Shown here: piece by piece, positions 45,792 to 57,671 of the stretch | Layout: each line of letters starts with the position of its first letter | Numbering within the stretch: the first letter of the stretch is position 1 | Source of the DNA: Sipunculus nudus | Lineage: Eukaryota > Annelida > Sipuncula > Golfingiida > Sipunculidae | Direction: 5' to 3' | Length of the DNA: 64,000 nt | Assembly: GCA_026874595.1 (NCBI GenBank) | Contig: CM049307.1 | Coordinates: 79,832,643 to 79,896,642, forward strand | Made by a program: the position numbers and the translations under genes | Notes under the pieces: model-generated | What the model was told of the DNA's origin: nothing | What the model saw: the letters and a program-made list of their open reading frames with translations, nothing else | Databases searched by the model: none

Positions 45792-47403
45792 TTGATCAGT
45801 AGTTTATGTCACCACAAGTAAATCTCTAAATTATCAGGTGGCGTTGTGTCTTATGTCTTGCAGTGTCTTAGTTCAGGCCAATAATAAAGTTAGCTTTCAA
45901 AAGTGAATACCATATTGCAGTTGTATAAACATTGTATGTTTGTATTCAGGAGATGCCACGGAAAAAGATGCCACGGAAGAAAAGAAACCAAACACCAGTG
46001 CTTCTTTTCAGAGGTAATAAAATTAGACAGATACTGTAAATGCTGGAACTATACTAGTGCCTACGCTCCACACGCAGTGGTAAACCATTGCACGTAATAA
46101 ACTCTGGTTACACGCTGCTTTGTCTGCACATTGGCACCAGGTGGCAAGGCAGCATACCCTTGCAAGATGCAACAAACGCCAGTTCAGATAATCAATAAAC
46201 ATCATGGCTGCACTGATAACTTTTCTGTATGTTATTCTTGGCTGTTGTGGGTGTACACATAATACATGCATACAGGGCATGTAATTGGCAAAAAATTGAA
46301 CTGGTCCTTCAGTAAATGAACCGGCCTTGCCAGTTTTTAATAGGTCCTCTCAAAGCACTTTTTATTTGCCAAAGATCTACCTTATTAAAATAAATGTATA
46401 TATAAAGACAGTTTGAGTAAACAGGAAGTTTTATTAAGATGAACAATCGGGTAAATGTTGTTTAAACACAACAAAATAGTCTTGGGTGGATAAACTTTAA
46501 ACTTTCATGCTGTTACCAAGAGCTGATATTGCACTAAATTCAGAGCACATGTTAATCTATATTATCTGTGCATGGAGGTGTAGTTGACTGTGCTTTTGTT
46601 TAAGTAAAGAGTTTATTATCATTTTGAATCAATGATCCTGGGTCATACTAATCATATATTTCTCTACTTGGGTATGAAAAGGAAAGGTATATGAATTACA
46701 AAAATATTAAATACCCATTTTATTTATTATAAATGATAATACATGTAAACATGCCCAACATACAGTCTTGGCCTGTGTCACCAACGGGTTGATGTGATTG
46801 CTAGTTTTATTTGTTACCATTCTGGGGAATAGTTGCCCCATCATGATTTGCATTGACTAGTTTTATGAAACTTGTCATTATGATCAATGTAGATATGTAT
46901 AAATATCAAATATGATTTATAAATGAAAATATACATAAACCGTAAAAAGGAAATTTAAATGTTTTAATATATTTAATATAAATTTATTGTTTTTAATATA
47001 TATATTATGTTCATCAATAAAATTTAATCACATATATTAACAAGGTAAAGGATAGTGATTTTGCTTATTTTAGACATACTTTAAAAAGTATAAAAAAATA
47101 TTCGATAATAATAGAAGTTAAATCCAAGATAGAAGAAAATGATAAGGCATGTGACTGTAGTATGTGTGCATGCAGGTGTTCCTTTTTATCCAAGTGAGTA
47201 TGTATGTGAACATGTATCTGTGCATGTGTTATATATATACACGTGTTTATGTATATACATGTATATGTACATGTATACGTGTTTATGTATACACGTACAT
47301 ATACGGATGTATAGATATGGATGTACTTACATATTTGCGCATATGTGAGTATATACAGGTGTGTATATTTGATTTGAACACATTTGTTTATGTCCATATA
47401 TAT

Positions 47404-47438
<35 letters not shown>

Positions 47439-47634
47439 CACATGTTCTTATTTAGATGTATATAGATGCACATTTTGTTAATGTATATATATATATATAT
47501 ATATATGCATTTTTTTCTGTATGTCTGAGTGTATATTTATAATAATATATATATATGTATATATATATCTATATATATATATATATATATACGTGTTATG
47601 TATGTATGCAAATGCAGTATAGGTATGTATATAA

Positions 47635-47688
<54 letters not shown>

Positions 47689-48113
47689 TGTGGAAGAAGT
47701 CAATTTGGCGTGTCTGAATCTTTTTTTTTATTTCATGGCATTAGCGCAGTTTGAATTTTCGTGCAAATGAGTATGTATAGGTAATTTATTTTGCATCAAA
47801 TTATGAACATTTTTGAACGTTTATACAGTTGACAACTAAAACGTTCCTGGTGACAGTGTAGATGCTACGGACGAATGAGTATACCATGACCGCAAGGTGT
47901 AAACAATACGTAATTAAACAACAGTATATCACGTTTGATGATGCAATGGGACCTGAAGCCACGTTATTTGACATCTGAGTAAGTTGCAGAATTTCTCAAC
48001 AATAACAACTGTGTTCATTAACTAGAAGTTGTATGAAATAACGTGTGTTCTTAATTTAGCGCAAATCTATAGCTCCCGTGAAAAGCGCGAACGAAAAAGT
48101 GTGTAAGTTTATG

Positions 48114-48118
<5 letters not shown>
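45792..48118. other. Intergenic, microsatellite-rich to the right
   Basis: No gene recognised. From about 47,210 to 47,690 there is cryptic simple sequence of TA, TATG and GTATATACATG types, with (TA)n at 47,397-47,420, 47,483-47,506, 47,560-47,592 and 47,640-47,688. Confidence 0.6.

Positions 48119-48162
<44 letters not shown>
48119..48162. repeat. (TA)n microsatellite
   Basis: About 42 bp of TA repeat bordering the inverted-repeat element on its left. Confidence 0.95.
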
Positions 48163-48165
<3 letters not shown>

Positions 48166-48251
48166 GGTAGTGTTACCCTCCGATGTAAAGTGCTCTATGG
48201 CCTACAAGCTAGGCCAGAGCGGTATAACTCTGAAGAAAAACAACACTGTTA

Positions 48252-48299
48252 ATTCACAACAGACTGTTTCACGGGATGCGACCCGATCATCAGGTGAAT
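48252..48299 (-). ncRNA. Hammerhead-ribozyme-like motif (left arm)
   Basis: Exact reverse complement of the motif at 49,274-49,321, with the same core and stems, and read leftward. Confidence 0.5.
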
Positions 48300-48849
48300 G
48301 TGGTTAGAATGAAGCTAACGTCGTGGTTTGAAAAGCCGAGACTTTACGAGATTACGAGATTATGCTTTGTGCGATTCGGGTGGGGGGGGGGGGGGCATGT
48401 GAAAGACTGACACTGATCCTATTGTACTCGGGTGCACAATAGGATTGGTCGGGGTACACGTGCGATACTGGAACATAACAGGGCAGGGCAAAGAGGTTAT
48501 ATAGTGTAGTAAATAGTAAATATAATACAAAGATATAGCCAGGATGCTCAATCAGCATATTGAAATGATTTCTAATAGGGCCTTGGAAGCAGTGAAAATA
48601 TCAGTAGTATACATATGATATGATAAAAATACACATATACTGTGAAAATACACAATATACAAGGCAAATATACAATATAAAAGGCAAATATACTATACCC
48701 ATACCAAGTGGTGCAAGTCTCCTAGCTGAAGGTCGGTAAAGCCCATTAGACCAGGATAAAGTAGAACTTTCCTGTCATCCAATGGACTCCACGAGCCAGC
48801 AGTGAGAGAACAACTACCTGAACAAATGAGTCTGCCCAGCGGATCCTCG

Positions 48850-48883
<34 letters not shown>

Positions 48884-49273
48884 AGGGGGGGGGGTTAAGG
48901 GGGAGCACGCTGAATATTGTACGAATGCTAGGTTTTAAAATATTTCAGGGTGAATTTGTTTTGATGGCGGCACTTGGAGAGAATTTCAGCTCTTGAGTTC
49001 AACAATGATCCAGGGGGGGCCGTCGTAGCTATAAGTAGCTTTTCAGACAAGCAGAGATCACACTTCCTACCTATATAACCTCTTTGCCCTGCCCTGTTAT
49101 GTTCCAGTATCGCACGTGTACCCCGACCAATCCTATTGTGCACCCGAGTACAATAGGATCAGTGTCAGTCTTTCACATGCCCCCCCCCCCCACCCGAATC
49201 GCACAAAGCATAATCTCGTAATCTCGTAAAGTCTCGGCTTTTCAAACCACGACGTTAGCTTCATTCTAACCAC

Positions 49274-49321
49274 ATTCACCTGATGATCGGGTCGCATCCC
49301 GTGAAACAGTCTGTTGTGAAT
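49274..49321 (+). ncRNA. Hammerhead-ribozyme-like motif (right arm)
   Basis: Stem I pairs ATTCAC (49,274-49,279) with GTGAAT (49,316-49,321). The core CTGATGA follows at 49,280-49,286. Stem II is CGGG/CCCG (49,288-49,291 with 49,298-49,301) with a six-base loop. GAAA is at 49,303-49,306. Stem III is ACA/TGT with a three-base loop, and the predicted cleavage is after U at 49,315 (GUU). One weak point is a U-U opposition at the base of stem II. Confidence 0.55.
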
Positions 49322-49399
49322 TAACAGTGTTGTTTTTCTTCAGAGTTATATATATATATATATATATATATATGTCGTATAGAGTTTAGATAACTATAG

Positions 49400-49545
49400 A
49401 AAGTATACATTCTATGGTCCAAACCATAGAATGTATACATTCCATGGTCAAACCTACACATTCTATGTATTTTCTATAGAATGTATACATTTTATCATGG
49501 AATGTGTACATTCCGTGGGCAGGGTCATGGAATATGTACAATTCC
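49400..49545. repeat. Cluster of GAATGTATACATTC-type palindromes
   Basis: AGTATACATTCTATGG, CCATAGAATGTATACATTCC, GAATGTATACATTTTATC, ATGGAATGTGTACATTCCG and GGAATATGTAC recur within 150 bp, forming overlapping short palindromes. There is no coding sequence. Function unknown. Confidence 0.6.
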
Positions 49546-51088
49546 ACTCAGTTTACCTAGCTGGTGTCAGTACTCTTGTAGGGTGAGTGAAAAATATTAA
49601 AGCATACTTGTTTAATAAAACACGTTTTTATTCACATAATATATTTACATTTTATATATTCTTGTTGGGTGAGTGAAAATTATTAAAGCAGACTTGAATT
49701 GTTTAATACAGTGTAGAAATAAACCCGAATTCAATATATTTTGGTTGAGAAAAAACGCACGCGTCAGTCGGCAAACGCAGGGGAATTCCGCTTAAATGTC
49801 ATGTGTGGGGTTTCTCCTTATTCGTATCTTTTAGTCCGTTCATATGTGACAGGAAGGCATGTTTTTGCCTCGCGGCAAACGCTCACATGGAAAAGGACTG
49901 GCCGCGCGGCAAACGCTTGCAAAACGCGTACATGGACAAGCAGTAACACGTCGCTTTAAATCCCGATACGACGACAGTGCATGCATGCTGCCAGCTCTCA
50001 ACGTGTCAAGGCCGAGACTACGCTCCCGTGGCAGCGGAATCTTGCGCTTCTAAAGAAGCAACCGATTTTCACGCTGCCAGCTTTGACCGTTTATGATATA
50101 TTTAGACACCAGATGGCGGTTCGTTTTCCACTGAAATGAATGTGCGTATGATGTGACAAGCAGCCAATCAGATGCCAATAAACAAACACTCGACAGGCAT
50201 CCTGGCTCCGCCCATTGCTGCGCTTCAAGCGCCGCTTATTGCGTTTCCGGTCGAATTTAAATTGCTCTCTCTGCATTCTCGCATCATCGACCGATTCGAT
50301 TTTGACATTATGACTGTGTTAGCGTAGCCATGTATCTGTTGTCTGCAGAACTGAAACCAGCAAGCGAGGTGTGCACGCAGCCATTGTTGTTACGTTTCGT
50401 TTGAATTAAAGCTCACCGGCCGAGCTTCCTATGTGCCCAAGGCCCTAAGCAAACCACGTCAGGCTCTCTGAGCCTGTGGCCTGTTCAGACGGTTACGCTG
50501 GGGGATGAGCTGTCACTCAAAAAGAAATTAATATGATTGGCTCTGTGTATTCCTCGCTTGGCTTTGTCTTCCAGCACAAGGTCTCATCTGATTGGACAAA
50601 AATACAGTGCTCCCCTCTGGTGTTGCAATTCAGGATACGAGGTCATAACAAACAGCGCCTTACGATATAGGTAGTAGCCCTATAGGTAAAGCGCTGTGTA
50701 AAGAGCGTAGGCCGAGACGGGGAATATGAGGAGCAGAGTTGAAGACTTAAAGGTGCTTTTCCATAAGTGCGAAGCTGTACCGGCTATATTTTAAGTGAAA
50801 GTAAATATCTATGTATGATATATATAATGAAATGTGAAAAATATATTTTATTCAAAGATTCAAAGATCAGTCTCCCAAATTTTCGGTGGGAGGGATAACC
50901 TTGTATAAGCCATCTCACTGTGTGGAGTGCGCATGTCTGAGCGCAAGGCATCATGGGCTGTGTCAGAGGTCAATGCCACATGCCTGGGTCGTCAATGTCA
51001 ACAAACAGCTTTCAAACCGGCGCCGGCTTGAACATATAGGTCGTTCAGTTGTAATACTAATACTAGTAATAGTGACAGAACTCATGTC
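49546..51088. other. Upstream region of the THAP-like gene
   Basis: Two short repeats of GGGTGAGTGAAAA(A/T)TATTAAAGCA lie near 49,580 and 49,667. The stretch 49,740-50,060 is CpG-rich. It may be the antisense of a degenerate zinc-finger repeat, but too weakly to call. 50,280-50,760 is comparatively GC-rich and could include a promoter. No gene was supported. Confidence 0.35.
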
Positions 51089-52630
51089 ATGGATAATTGG
51101 TTTGCATGTGATACGGGTGTCACGGGGAGTTTGTGGGGTCACTGCAACGCATTTAACTGCAGTAATGGTAGGCGGCAAATTGCTGACTGGGAGGCTGAGA
51201 CTTGTATTGTTCATGAAGGTATACGCAACATACTAATACTAATAATATAGTATTAATAGTAATATTTCTACATTAATATTTTGTATTAAACTGTTCACAT
51301 ACGTGTGTATGGGCCAGGGGTTTATGTCTTTTAATTAATTGGGTGGTAAAATATATATATAAATGAGAATTTATATATTTATAGCTTATTTATTCTTAAT
51401 GCCATATGGATTATGGGTTCACAACTTAATTGTTATTAACACATCCCTGCCCTGGAGAGAAATTCTAAGCCTTGCACCAAAGTAAAGTTCTTCAGTTTAA
51501 AGATAAAAAGGTTTAGAAAATGGGATATATGATAATGAAATAAATATCAGAACATACTAATAACTTTGTATCATAAATTTAGGTTCAGCAATGATTTGGG
51601 ATATTAAACCCTTGTTCAACAAATGTCTATTGGTCCTTTAATCTTTAATTATTTCAAGGATAGCAGTTAGTTATTGGTATCCATTGAAATCATTTTCAGG
51701 CAACAAACACAACACAGGACAGTGTACCTGCCCACCTCCATTCATACTGTGGACTTTTCCCACCGAAAGGAATGACCCTGAAGCAAGGAAAACATGGATA
51801 AAATTAGTGAACAGAAAAAACTGGACAGCAAATGCGTTAGTATTTATATGAACATTAAATATAAATACTATTTAAAACATTTTGATACTTCTTGTTCAGT
51901 TTTTGTGGGGTTTTAATGGTAATCAAAAATACATTAACAAAACATGAGGTTTAGCAATATATATTTAGCCGTATAGTTAGATGTGATTTTTCAATAAACC
52001 CCTGAAAATATATAAAGGCCAGTGGTGTGAATAGCTGCATAAATATTGAACAAATTTGCTGAAACACAAAGTAATTAAAAATGCTTCAGATATAAAGGAT
52101 ATTGTTGTTTCATATAATTATTAAGTAATAATATTTCATTGTTATTACACATTCACTCACTTTTTAGCAGAATGTAAAACTCAGTGTGACTTATAACTGT
52201 TTATTAAAACATTTAAATTATAAAAATGAAAGCAAAGCATATTATAATGAAAATCTGTAAAAATCTTTATAGGAAATCAAGATTGTGCTCAAGACATTTT
52301 CCAGATGGAAAGCCAACAGTAAATAACCCTAATCCAACAAAGAACATGGGTTACATAGTTAATACTTCCTCCAGGAAGCCCCCTGCTAAAAGAATATATA
52401 CACAATCTGTTCCATCCACCAAGCCCAAAGAAAAATTAAATCAGGAAAAAAGCAAGCATCACTTAAAGCTAAATGACCCCTCAGATATACCACCTGATAT
52501 AACAAGGGAGCATGATTACAGCTGTAAATTGACAACATGTACCAAATGTAATGAGCTGCATCAGGTCATAGCACAGTTAAATCAAAAGATCAGGCAGCTT
52601 GAGATAAAGGACAAAGGTCTTCTTGCATGA
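51089..52630 (+). CDS. THAP-like zinc-finger DNA-binding protein (three exons)
   Basis: Exons 51,089-51,218, 51,700-51,835 and 52,273-52,630 join with matching phases (GAAG|GTATAC to TTTTCAG|GC; AATGC|GTTAGT to TTTATAG|G) into 624 nt, 207 residues. The frame upstream of exon 1 is closed by TGA near 51,029, and ATG 51,089 is its first Met. The C2CH pattern of THAP is seen: GHCNAFNC at the start, a CTCPPPF insert, FPTERNDPEARKTWIKLVNR, and SRLCSRHFPDGKPT with NPNPTKNMGY. The spacing between the Cys pairs is longer than in classical THAP, as in a variant common in invertebrate genomes. The tail is Lys/Pro-rich and ends in a Leu/Ile heptad segment (about the last 25 residues), probably a coiled coil for oligomerisation. 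It likely binds DNA in the nucleus. The partner gene is convergent and nearly abuts it. Confidence 0.75.
51219..51699 (+). other. Intron 1 of the THAP-like gene
   Basis: AT-rich, 481 bp, no recognised element. Confidence 0.65.
51836..52272 (+). other. Intron 2 of the THAP-like gene
   Basis: AT-rich, 437 bp. The donor GTTAGT is weak but the reading phases agree. No recognised element. Confidence 0.6.
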
Positions 52631-53150
52631 CTGTGCAATGGACAAAGGGCATTTTATTTCTAAAAGACCCTTGGATGGATTGCAGCATGAACAGCACACT
52701 ATGCCATCAGGGCTTGCTCCAATGAATATTTTATCTCTGATGACCAGCAAACCTGTTTCAGATACTGTTAGGTCTGTATGTCCTTTTCCCTTCATGTAAT
52801 CTATGTAGGCTGCTCTAGCCACTGGCTCCATTCTTATGCATACTTAACAGCTGGTAATCTGAAGGGACAGATTTTCTTCCAATGATGGTATCAGTCAGAT
52901 GTGAGGAGAAATCAGTTTCTCCATGTGCCATTTTGGTTGATCTGACAAGAACTGATTTTGCTGTGGATGAAGTGATTCTTCCAATGCGCTGTTGCTGCCA
53001 TACATTGTTGTAATGTTGCTTAACAGTTGCATCTGCAAGAGCAACTACCTCTGCCTGACTGAAGACAGGAATATCACACGACGAATCCTCCAGGAGCTGA
53101 GTGAGTGGCTTAGGAACTGAAACTGGTCTCTCTTCTGCGTCCACACTTAC
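52577..53150 (-). pseudogene. YqaJ-like exonuclease domain exon, frameshifted
   Basis: Read leftward from about 53,150 (acceptor-like AAATAAACAG just before). It has WQQQRIGRITSSTAKSV, the entry motif of YqaJ / lambda-exonuclease-like nucleases, then GASPDGIVCCSCC and GLLEIKCP, which supply the Asp and Glu-x-Lys of the PD-(D/E)xK active site. A single-base frame break lies at about 52,815-52,840, between the first motif and KNE/MEPVARAAY. The end overlaps the last exon of the THAP-like gene on the other strand by about 50 bp. The family processes DNA ends, and in invertebrates such domains often belong to mobile-element-derived proteins. It is probably a decaying gene, or a single-base assembly error. 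Confidence 0.65.
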
Positions 53151-55113
53151 CTGTTTATTTAAACCTTTCCATTTACTCAGTTGTGTTATAGCATATATCT
53201 TGTCATATATAAATAATCATAACTGTTTATATCTGTCTCAGATGTAAATAGTCATTCACTGTATTTATAAGCTGATTCAGATGACGAGCATGGTAAAGAA
53301 ATCCCTGGTGGCAGACCCCCCCCCCCCCCCTTATTGATAAAGAGGACTGAAGCCTGACATCACCCCCCCCCCCCCCCCCCTTCCAAAAAATTATAATTTA
53401 CATTTTATTTTACACATAGCAGCTAGCTGTTAGAATTTATGTGCTAAATGGACACATTGGCCAAAAATACAGAATGCATTATGCTCCTAAAAACAAACTT
53501 GTAGATATATATACTGATATTTATTCAAGTGACCCTGTTTCAGAATACAATAACCTGCCTAACACATACACACACACATACATTTCTATGTGTTATATGT
53601 GTTATAACTATATTTAAATGATTATTTTGGCCCCTAGGTTGATTCATTTTTGTTAACATACTTATGAGGTACAAATTTAATGCAGTTTTGGCAGGGTTGG
53701 GAAAATGCCGGCATTTTCTAGATTTTGCCATGCCAGTGGCATTTTATGGAATTTCCAAGAATTTCCTGGCATGATGTGGAATTTTCTGGTATTACCTGGC
53801 ATAACCTGGCAAATTCTCAGCTTTTGTTTTAAGTTTGTATATAAATGTCAAAATACTTTCTTAGCATCCCAGTTTCATATATCTGCAATCAAAGCCATGG
53901 AACAGATTAGGCATCCAAAAGACAGACAAGATGGTTACCTGTTACTGAGTGTATATATTGGGAAATTGCTAATTTGCATTAACGTGTTATGGATTTAGGA
54001 ATGTAGTGTGTAATTTGTGATGCAAACATTTATTTGTGGTGACACTGGAAGAGAGTATACAAGCTGAGATGTTGATATCCATTACAGGATAATACTTTTG
54101 TGATGTAAAATCTAAGTAGGCAACAACCCTACAGTATAATCCCTTAATAAAATGTTCATGCTTGATATTTGTATCCATCATATATGTTGTAGCATCTTTA
54201 CAGCCAGGGTATATACCTGGGTAAAATAGGGTTTTAGCATGGTCAGAGCCACATGGTTTGCTATCAATATTCACAAAATGTGACCAATCAGAAAGAATAT
54301 AAATGACTTTGCTTATGCTAGATTAAAGCAATAATGGTGGGGAAAAGCTTGGTTAAAAAATGGTCAAAATCCTTAGTAAAACACAGGCAAAACCTTGGTA
54401 AAATACTTTTAAACCAAATATTTTTTACCCAAGTCAAATGCTAATCTTGGACACTAGCGGGGCCTAGTTTAGGTCTGCCTCTGTAAAATGTTTTCTGATT
54501 TTTTTACTAGAAATGGGTCCTCATTTCTGGCACCTCAAATAGTAATTATCAATACGTTTGATGGATATATTAAATAAAATATTTTAATGTTTACATCCCT
54601 AAAGTCAGCAAACAATATATTTTTATGTAATACCCTAAGTTACTGTCAACTACATGTCTGCATAATTTACAGTCATTTATTATATAATCATATTAAGTAA
54701 ATTTATAACACCTGGATGTCAGTGTCAGTAATCCTATGAAAACCATATGAACGGGATGCACAAAATTAACATTCATCATGAATATACATTACTGATACTT
54801 CATTACTCCTTCTAATAACTGAAGTTGTATGCTCATCACCTGGCAGAGTAGGCCAACACCCTCAGCTCATTTAATGCTTATACTTACCATTAATGGCATT
54901 ATTTTTGTTCAGCCAGCATAACGTATATATGTACCTGTTCGCCTCCGGTTCACTAGTGGACAGCCATGTAGCAGCTATGTATATATACAGACCGCGGGGG
55001 GGGGGGGGGGGGGGGGGGGGGCTCCAGCGTATTTTTATCTAGTGTAAATGTCAATTTATCCATGTGCATCACATATTTATATTTCGGTTTCATAAATCAG
55101 ATGGGTTCCTTAC
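53151..55113. other. Probable intron region of the SAP-YqaJ gene
   Basis: Long poly-C runs lie at about 53,319-53,330 and 53,364-53,380, and poly-G at 54,998-55,021. A degraded copy of part of the next exon is at about 54,838-54,875 (CACCTGGCAGAGTAGGCCAAC). The phases of the two flanking exons do not match directly, so at least one middle exon is unrecognised. A minus-strand open frame at 54,274-53,987 might contribute but shows no clear motif. Confidence 0.4.
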
Positions 55114-55301
55114 CTTTGCTTCTCCTCTTCTTGTGGAGTCTGCACTGTTGGAACCCCCATCACCTGGGCAGAGTAGGCCAACGCCCTCAGCTCATGTATG
55201 GAACCCGTCACCGGCAGACAACTGGCTGACAGAAAGACCTTCAGCCGATCCCTTGGCCACAGGTTCAAACCATCCAGACTAGGATGGTTTGAAGTCATCA
55301 T
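55114..55301 (-). CDS. First coding exon of a SAP-domain protein, likely 5' part of the YqaJ-like gene
   Basis: The minus-strand ATGATG at 55,302-55,297 opens a frame ending at a consensus donor (AGCAAAG|GTAAGG at 55,113). The sequence LNLWPRDRLKVFLSASCLPV followed by TGSIHELRALAYSAQ fits the SAP helix-extended loop-helix pattern (L..FL...GLPVTG....L). SAP domains bind AT-rich DNA, and N-terminal SAP plus YqaJ is a combination known in invertebrate proteins. Linkage to the exon at 53,150-52,577 is inferred from strand, order and distance. The exon is 188 nt and ends in phase 2. Confidence 0.5.
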
Positions 55302-56043
55302 GGATGTAAGCTCCGGCTTTGTGGACGGCGAGGGGACATATAAAACGTGTGTAAACAAGGCACACATTCAGCAGACGACAGCTGATCATCGATGACCAAA
55401 GTGCACTCGATTGTTTTGATTGGAGACGGCATTGACCTTTGACATTACCCACAATCCCTCGCGCGCTCGAGACCGTGAGATGGCTTATTTCAGAAATACG
55501 GATCACCCTCATTTTGAAGTTTGAATAACTGGAACCATTACTGTGACGTATGCAGGGACTTCATTCAAAAGTTTATAAGTAAACACGAGAATGTATCCAT
55601 CTTGCAGGTACTATGAGGTAGCCAATGCAGTTCAAAAGTTGTCTGGGCTGGCAAAACAGAAATGTGTTTAGTGTCAAAATAAAATAAACATATAACTCAA
55701 TCTTAGAACTGACAAAAGATGTAAGTTTAAACGTCCCCTTGCCTTGATTAATGTGAGGTCTAGACTCTACGTATACGGTTAAAGACACATATTGAGTCAG
55801 ATATGGAAACTGAAACAAAAAGTTATGTGTGCAGACACTAGTGTAGTGTAGATTCAGTGTCACGTGGTTCATTTGAACGATCTCACACAAGTACGGGTGT
55901 ACTTTCCCTCCAGGGCATTGAAATTAACAACACTCGCCGGACTCGGCTTGTACATTTCAGTGTCACAGCTGTCTTGTTTACTCGAGAAAAAGTACTTGGA
56001 AGTTAAATATAAAGAGTTTATGGAGGTGGTATCTCCTACAGTA
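55302..56043. other. Upstream region of the SAP exon
   Basis: Contains the probable promoter side of the minus-strand gene. No motif can be supported and no other gene is recognised. Confidence 0.4.
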
Positions 56044-56434
56044 AAGCTGTGTTTCCATGTATCCGTAAATCTTATACGCCTCGTTCTCAAAAAAATCGAA
56101 TGCCTCTTTTTAAGATGAACTGTTTCCATGTGACGTAAACGTGCTCCGCATGGATATCCGCAAAAACGGACCGCATCGAAACGGAACGGTGAGCGATTCA
56201 TCCGTTTCGCGGATGGCAAAAATGGCTACAGTTCTAAACTGTGCCCCGGTGCTAGGTCGCCGGTGCATTTAAAATAAAATCGTGCATGTGTGCAGTTTCA
56301 AAAGAGGCACGCGAAAGGTTATTCGCAAGAAAAACGTACGTACTTATGGAAACAGTTTTTGCGGACTTCGCACTATGGAGCGTACGTACGTCTTTTGCGG
56401 AAACGATATTTGTGGATACATGGAAACACAGCTT
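56044..56434. mobile_element. MITE with AAGCTGTGTTTCCATGTA ends
   Basis: The left end GCTGTGTTTCCATGTATCC is matched by its complement ending at 56,434. It is 391 bp, with an internal related block near 56,118 (CTGTTTCCATGTGACG) and CGTACGTACG palindromes. It is non-coding. The target duplication is unclear. Confidence 0.75.
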
Positions 56435-56479
56435 AACAAACACTCCAGAAAATATAAAGGACATTTTATTTATTTCATA

Positions 56480-56481
56480 TT

Positions 56482-56523
<42 letters not shown>

Positions 56524-56631
56524 GATACATGTTTATATACACACACACACTTGGGACGCTCTCAACTCACATGGGACTCCCAAAAATTTATGCCTGTCTA
56601 AATCTTCAAATTTTCTTCCTTTTGAAAGCCT

Positions 56632-56710
<79 letters not shown>

Positions 56711-56722
56711 TATATATATATA
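56480..56722. repeat. (CT)n and (TA)n microsatellites
   Basis: (CT)n then (TA)n at about 56,480-56,523 and a (TA)n tract of about 88 bp at 56,634-56,722, followed by poly-G at about 56,737-56,751. Confidence 0.95.
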
Positions 56723-56751
56723 CACATTTATATGGGGAGGGGGGGGGGGGG

Positions 56752-57579
56752 GTACCGTTATTGTTATAAAAACCATTGTCATTAACCAGCTCCAAACCTG
56801 TTGCCGATAACTTGATCATTGAAGGTATCACATAATAACTGGATTTCATGTTAGATTGAATGACGGGAACAGTCAAGACAAAAACCATTTCAATCCTTGA
56901 TTTAGCAGCAGTAAAAACGGAAATACGGATAGAGAATGAATATTAGTTACAAGAAACACGCGATTCACAGAGGGGCCCAATGACCCATTTATAACATCCT
57001 AAAAAGAGCATGAAAATAATCCTCAATCAGACAATCGGTATAGACTACGAGTAAATCCTCACTAATACTACAAAAAAAGAGACCCAGTGATCATGAAACT
57101 TATAATCATTATCTTGAAGCATAGACAGTAACAATATACTGCCAAGTATAAAAACAACAATTAGTAATGTACCATCAATGTTTTATTATCCAACCCCCCC
57201 CCCCCCCCCCCCCCTCCGCCCCGACAAAAAAAAATCACATGACATAGAATGGTCACAGAAATAAATCATTGAAATATTTCCGCCTTTGATTTCATCAGGG
57301 CGTTTGCAATATATCACAATGGTAACCTAGTTAAATTACATTGATACTAATGAATTAACACTATATTTGCTCAAACTGACCAGCAGGGTCCAAGTCGTCG
57401 ATGACAACGAACACGCCTCAAAATATACACGAGAACTTTTGTAGGCCTGCCAATGTAATTTTTAAATATAACAGCCTGCTTTGAAAAAAAGTGACATTTC
57501 CATTTTAGGATCAGATTTTTAGGACCGTTTGATTTTATTGCATCCCTTAAAACACGGAAACCAGTAGGGTGCTAAAAAG

Positions 57580-57671
<92 letters not shown>

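Larger units (their letters stand above)
48223..49350. mobile_element. Inverted-repeat retroelement-like unit with ribozyme arms
   Basis: Arms 48,223-48,504 and 49,071-49,350 are nearly perfect reverse complements of about 280 bp, including poly-G (48,381-48,394) against poly-C. The spacer of about 566 bp holds another very long poly-G (48,852-48,894, one interruption) and no recognised coding sequence. Both outer sides run to TA microsatellites. Each arm contains a hammerhead-like core pointing outward. Penelope-like elements and retrozymes are known to carry hammerheads in their terminal repeats, sometimes in inverted arrangement, so a non-autonomous member is the best guess. Confidence 0.75.

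Noticed and set aside
47139-47770. Tyr/Ile-rich open frames
   Set aside because: Products of TA and TATG simple repeats.
49741-50053. C2H2 zinc-finger pseudogene on the minus strand
   Set aside because: A HM...EKPHT-like linker is visible once, but stops interrupt it and the Cys/His pattern does not repeat.
56282-56888. Open frames around the MITE and TA tract
   Set aside because: They translate MITE arms and (CT)n/(TA)n repeats on both strands.
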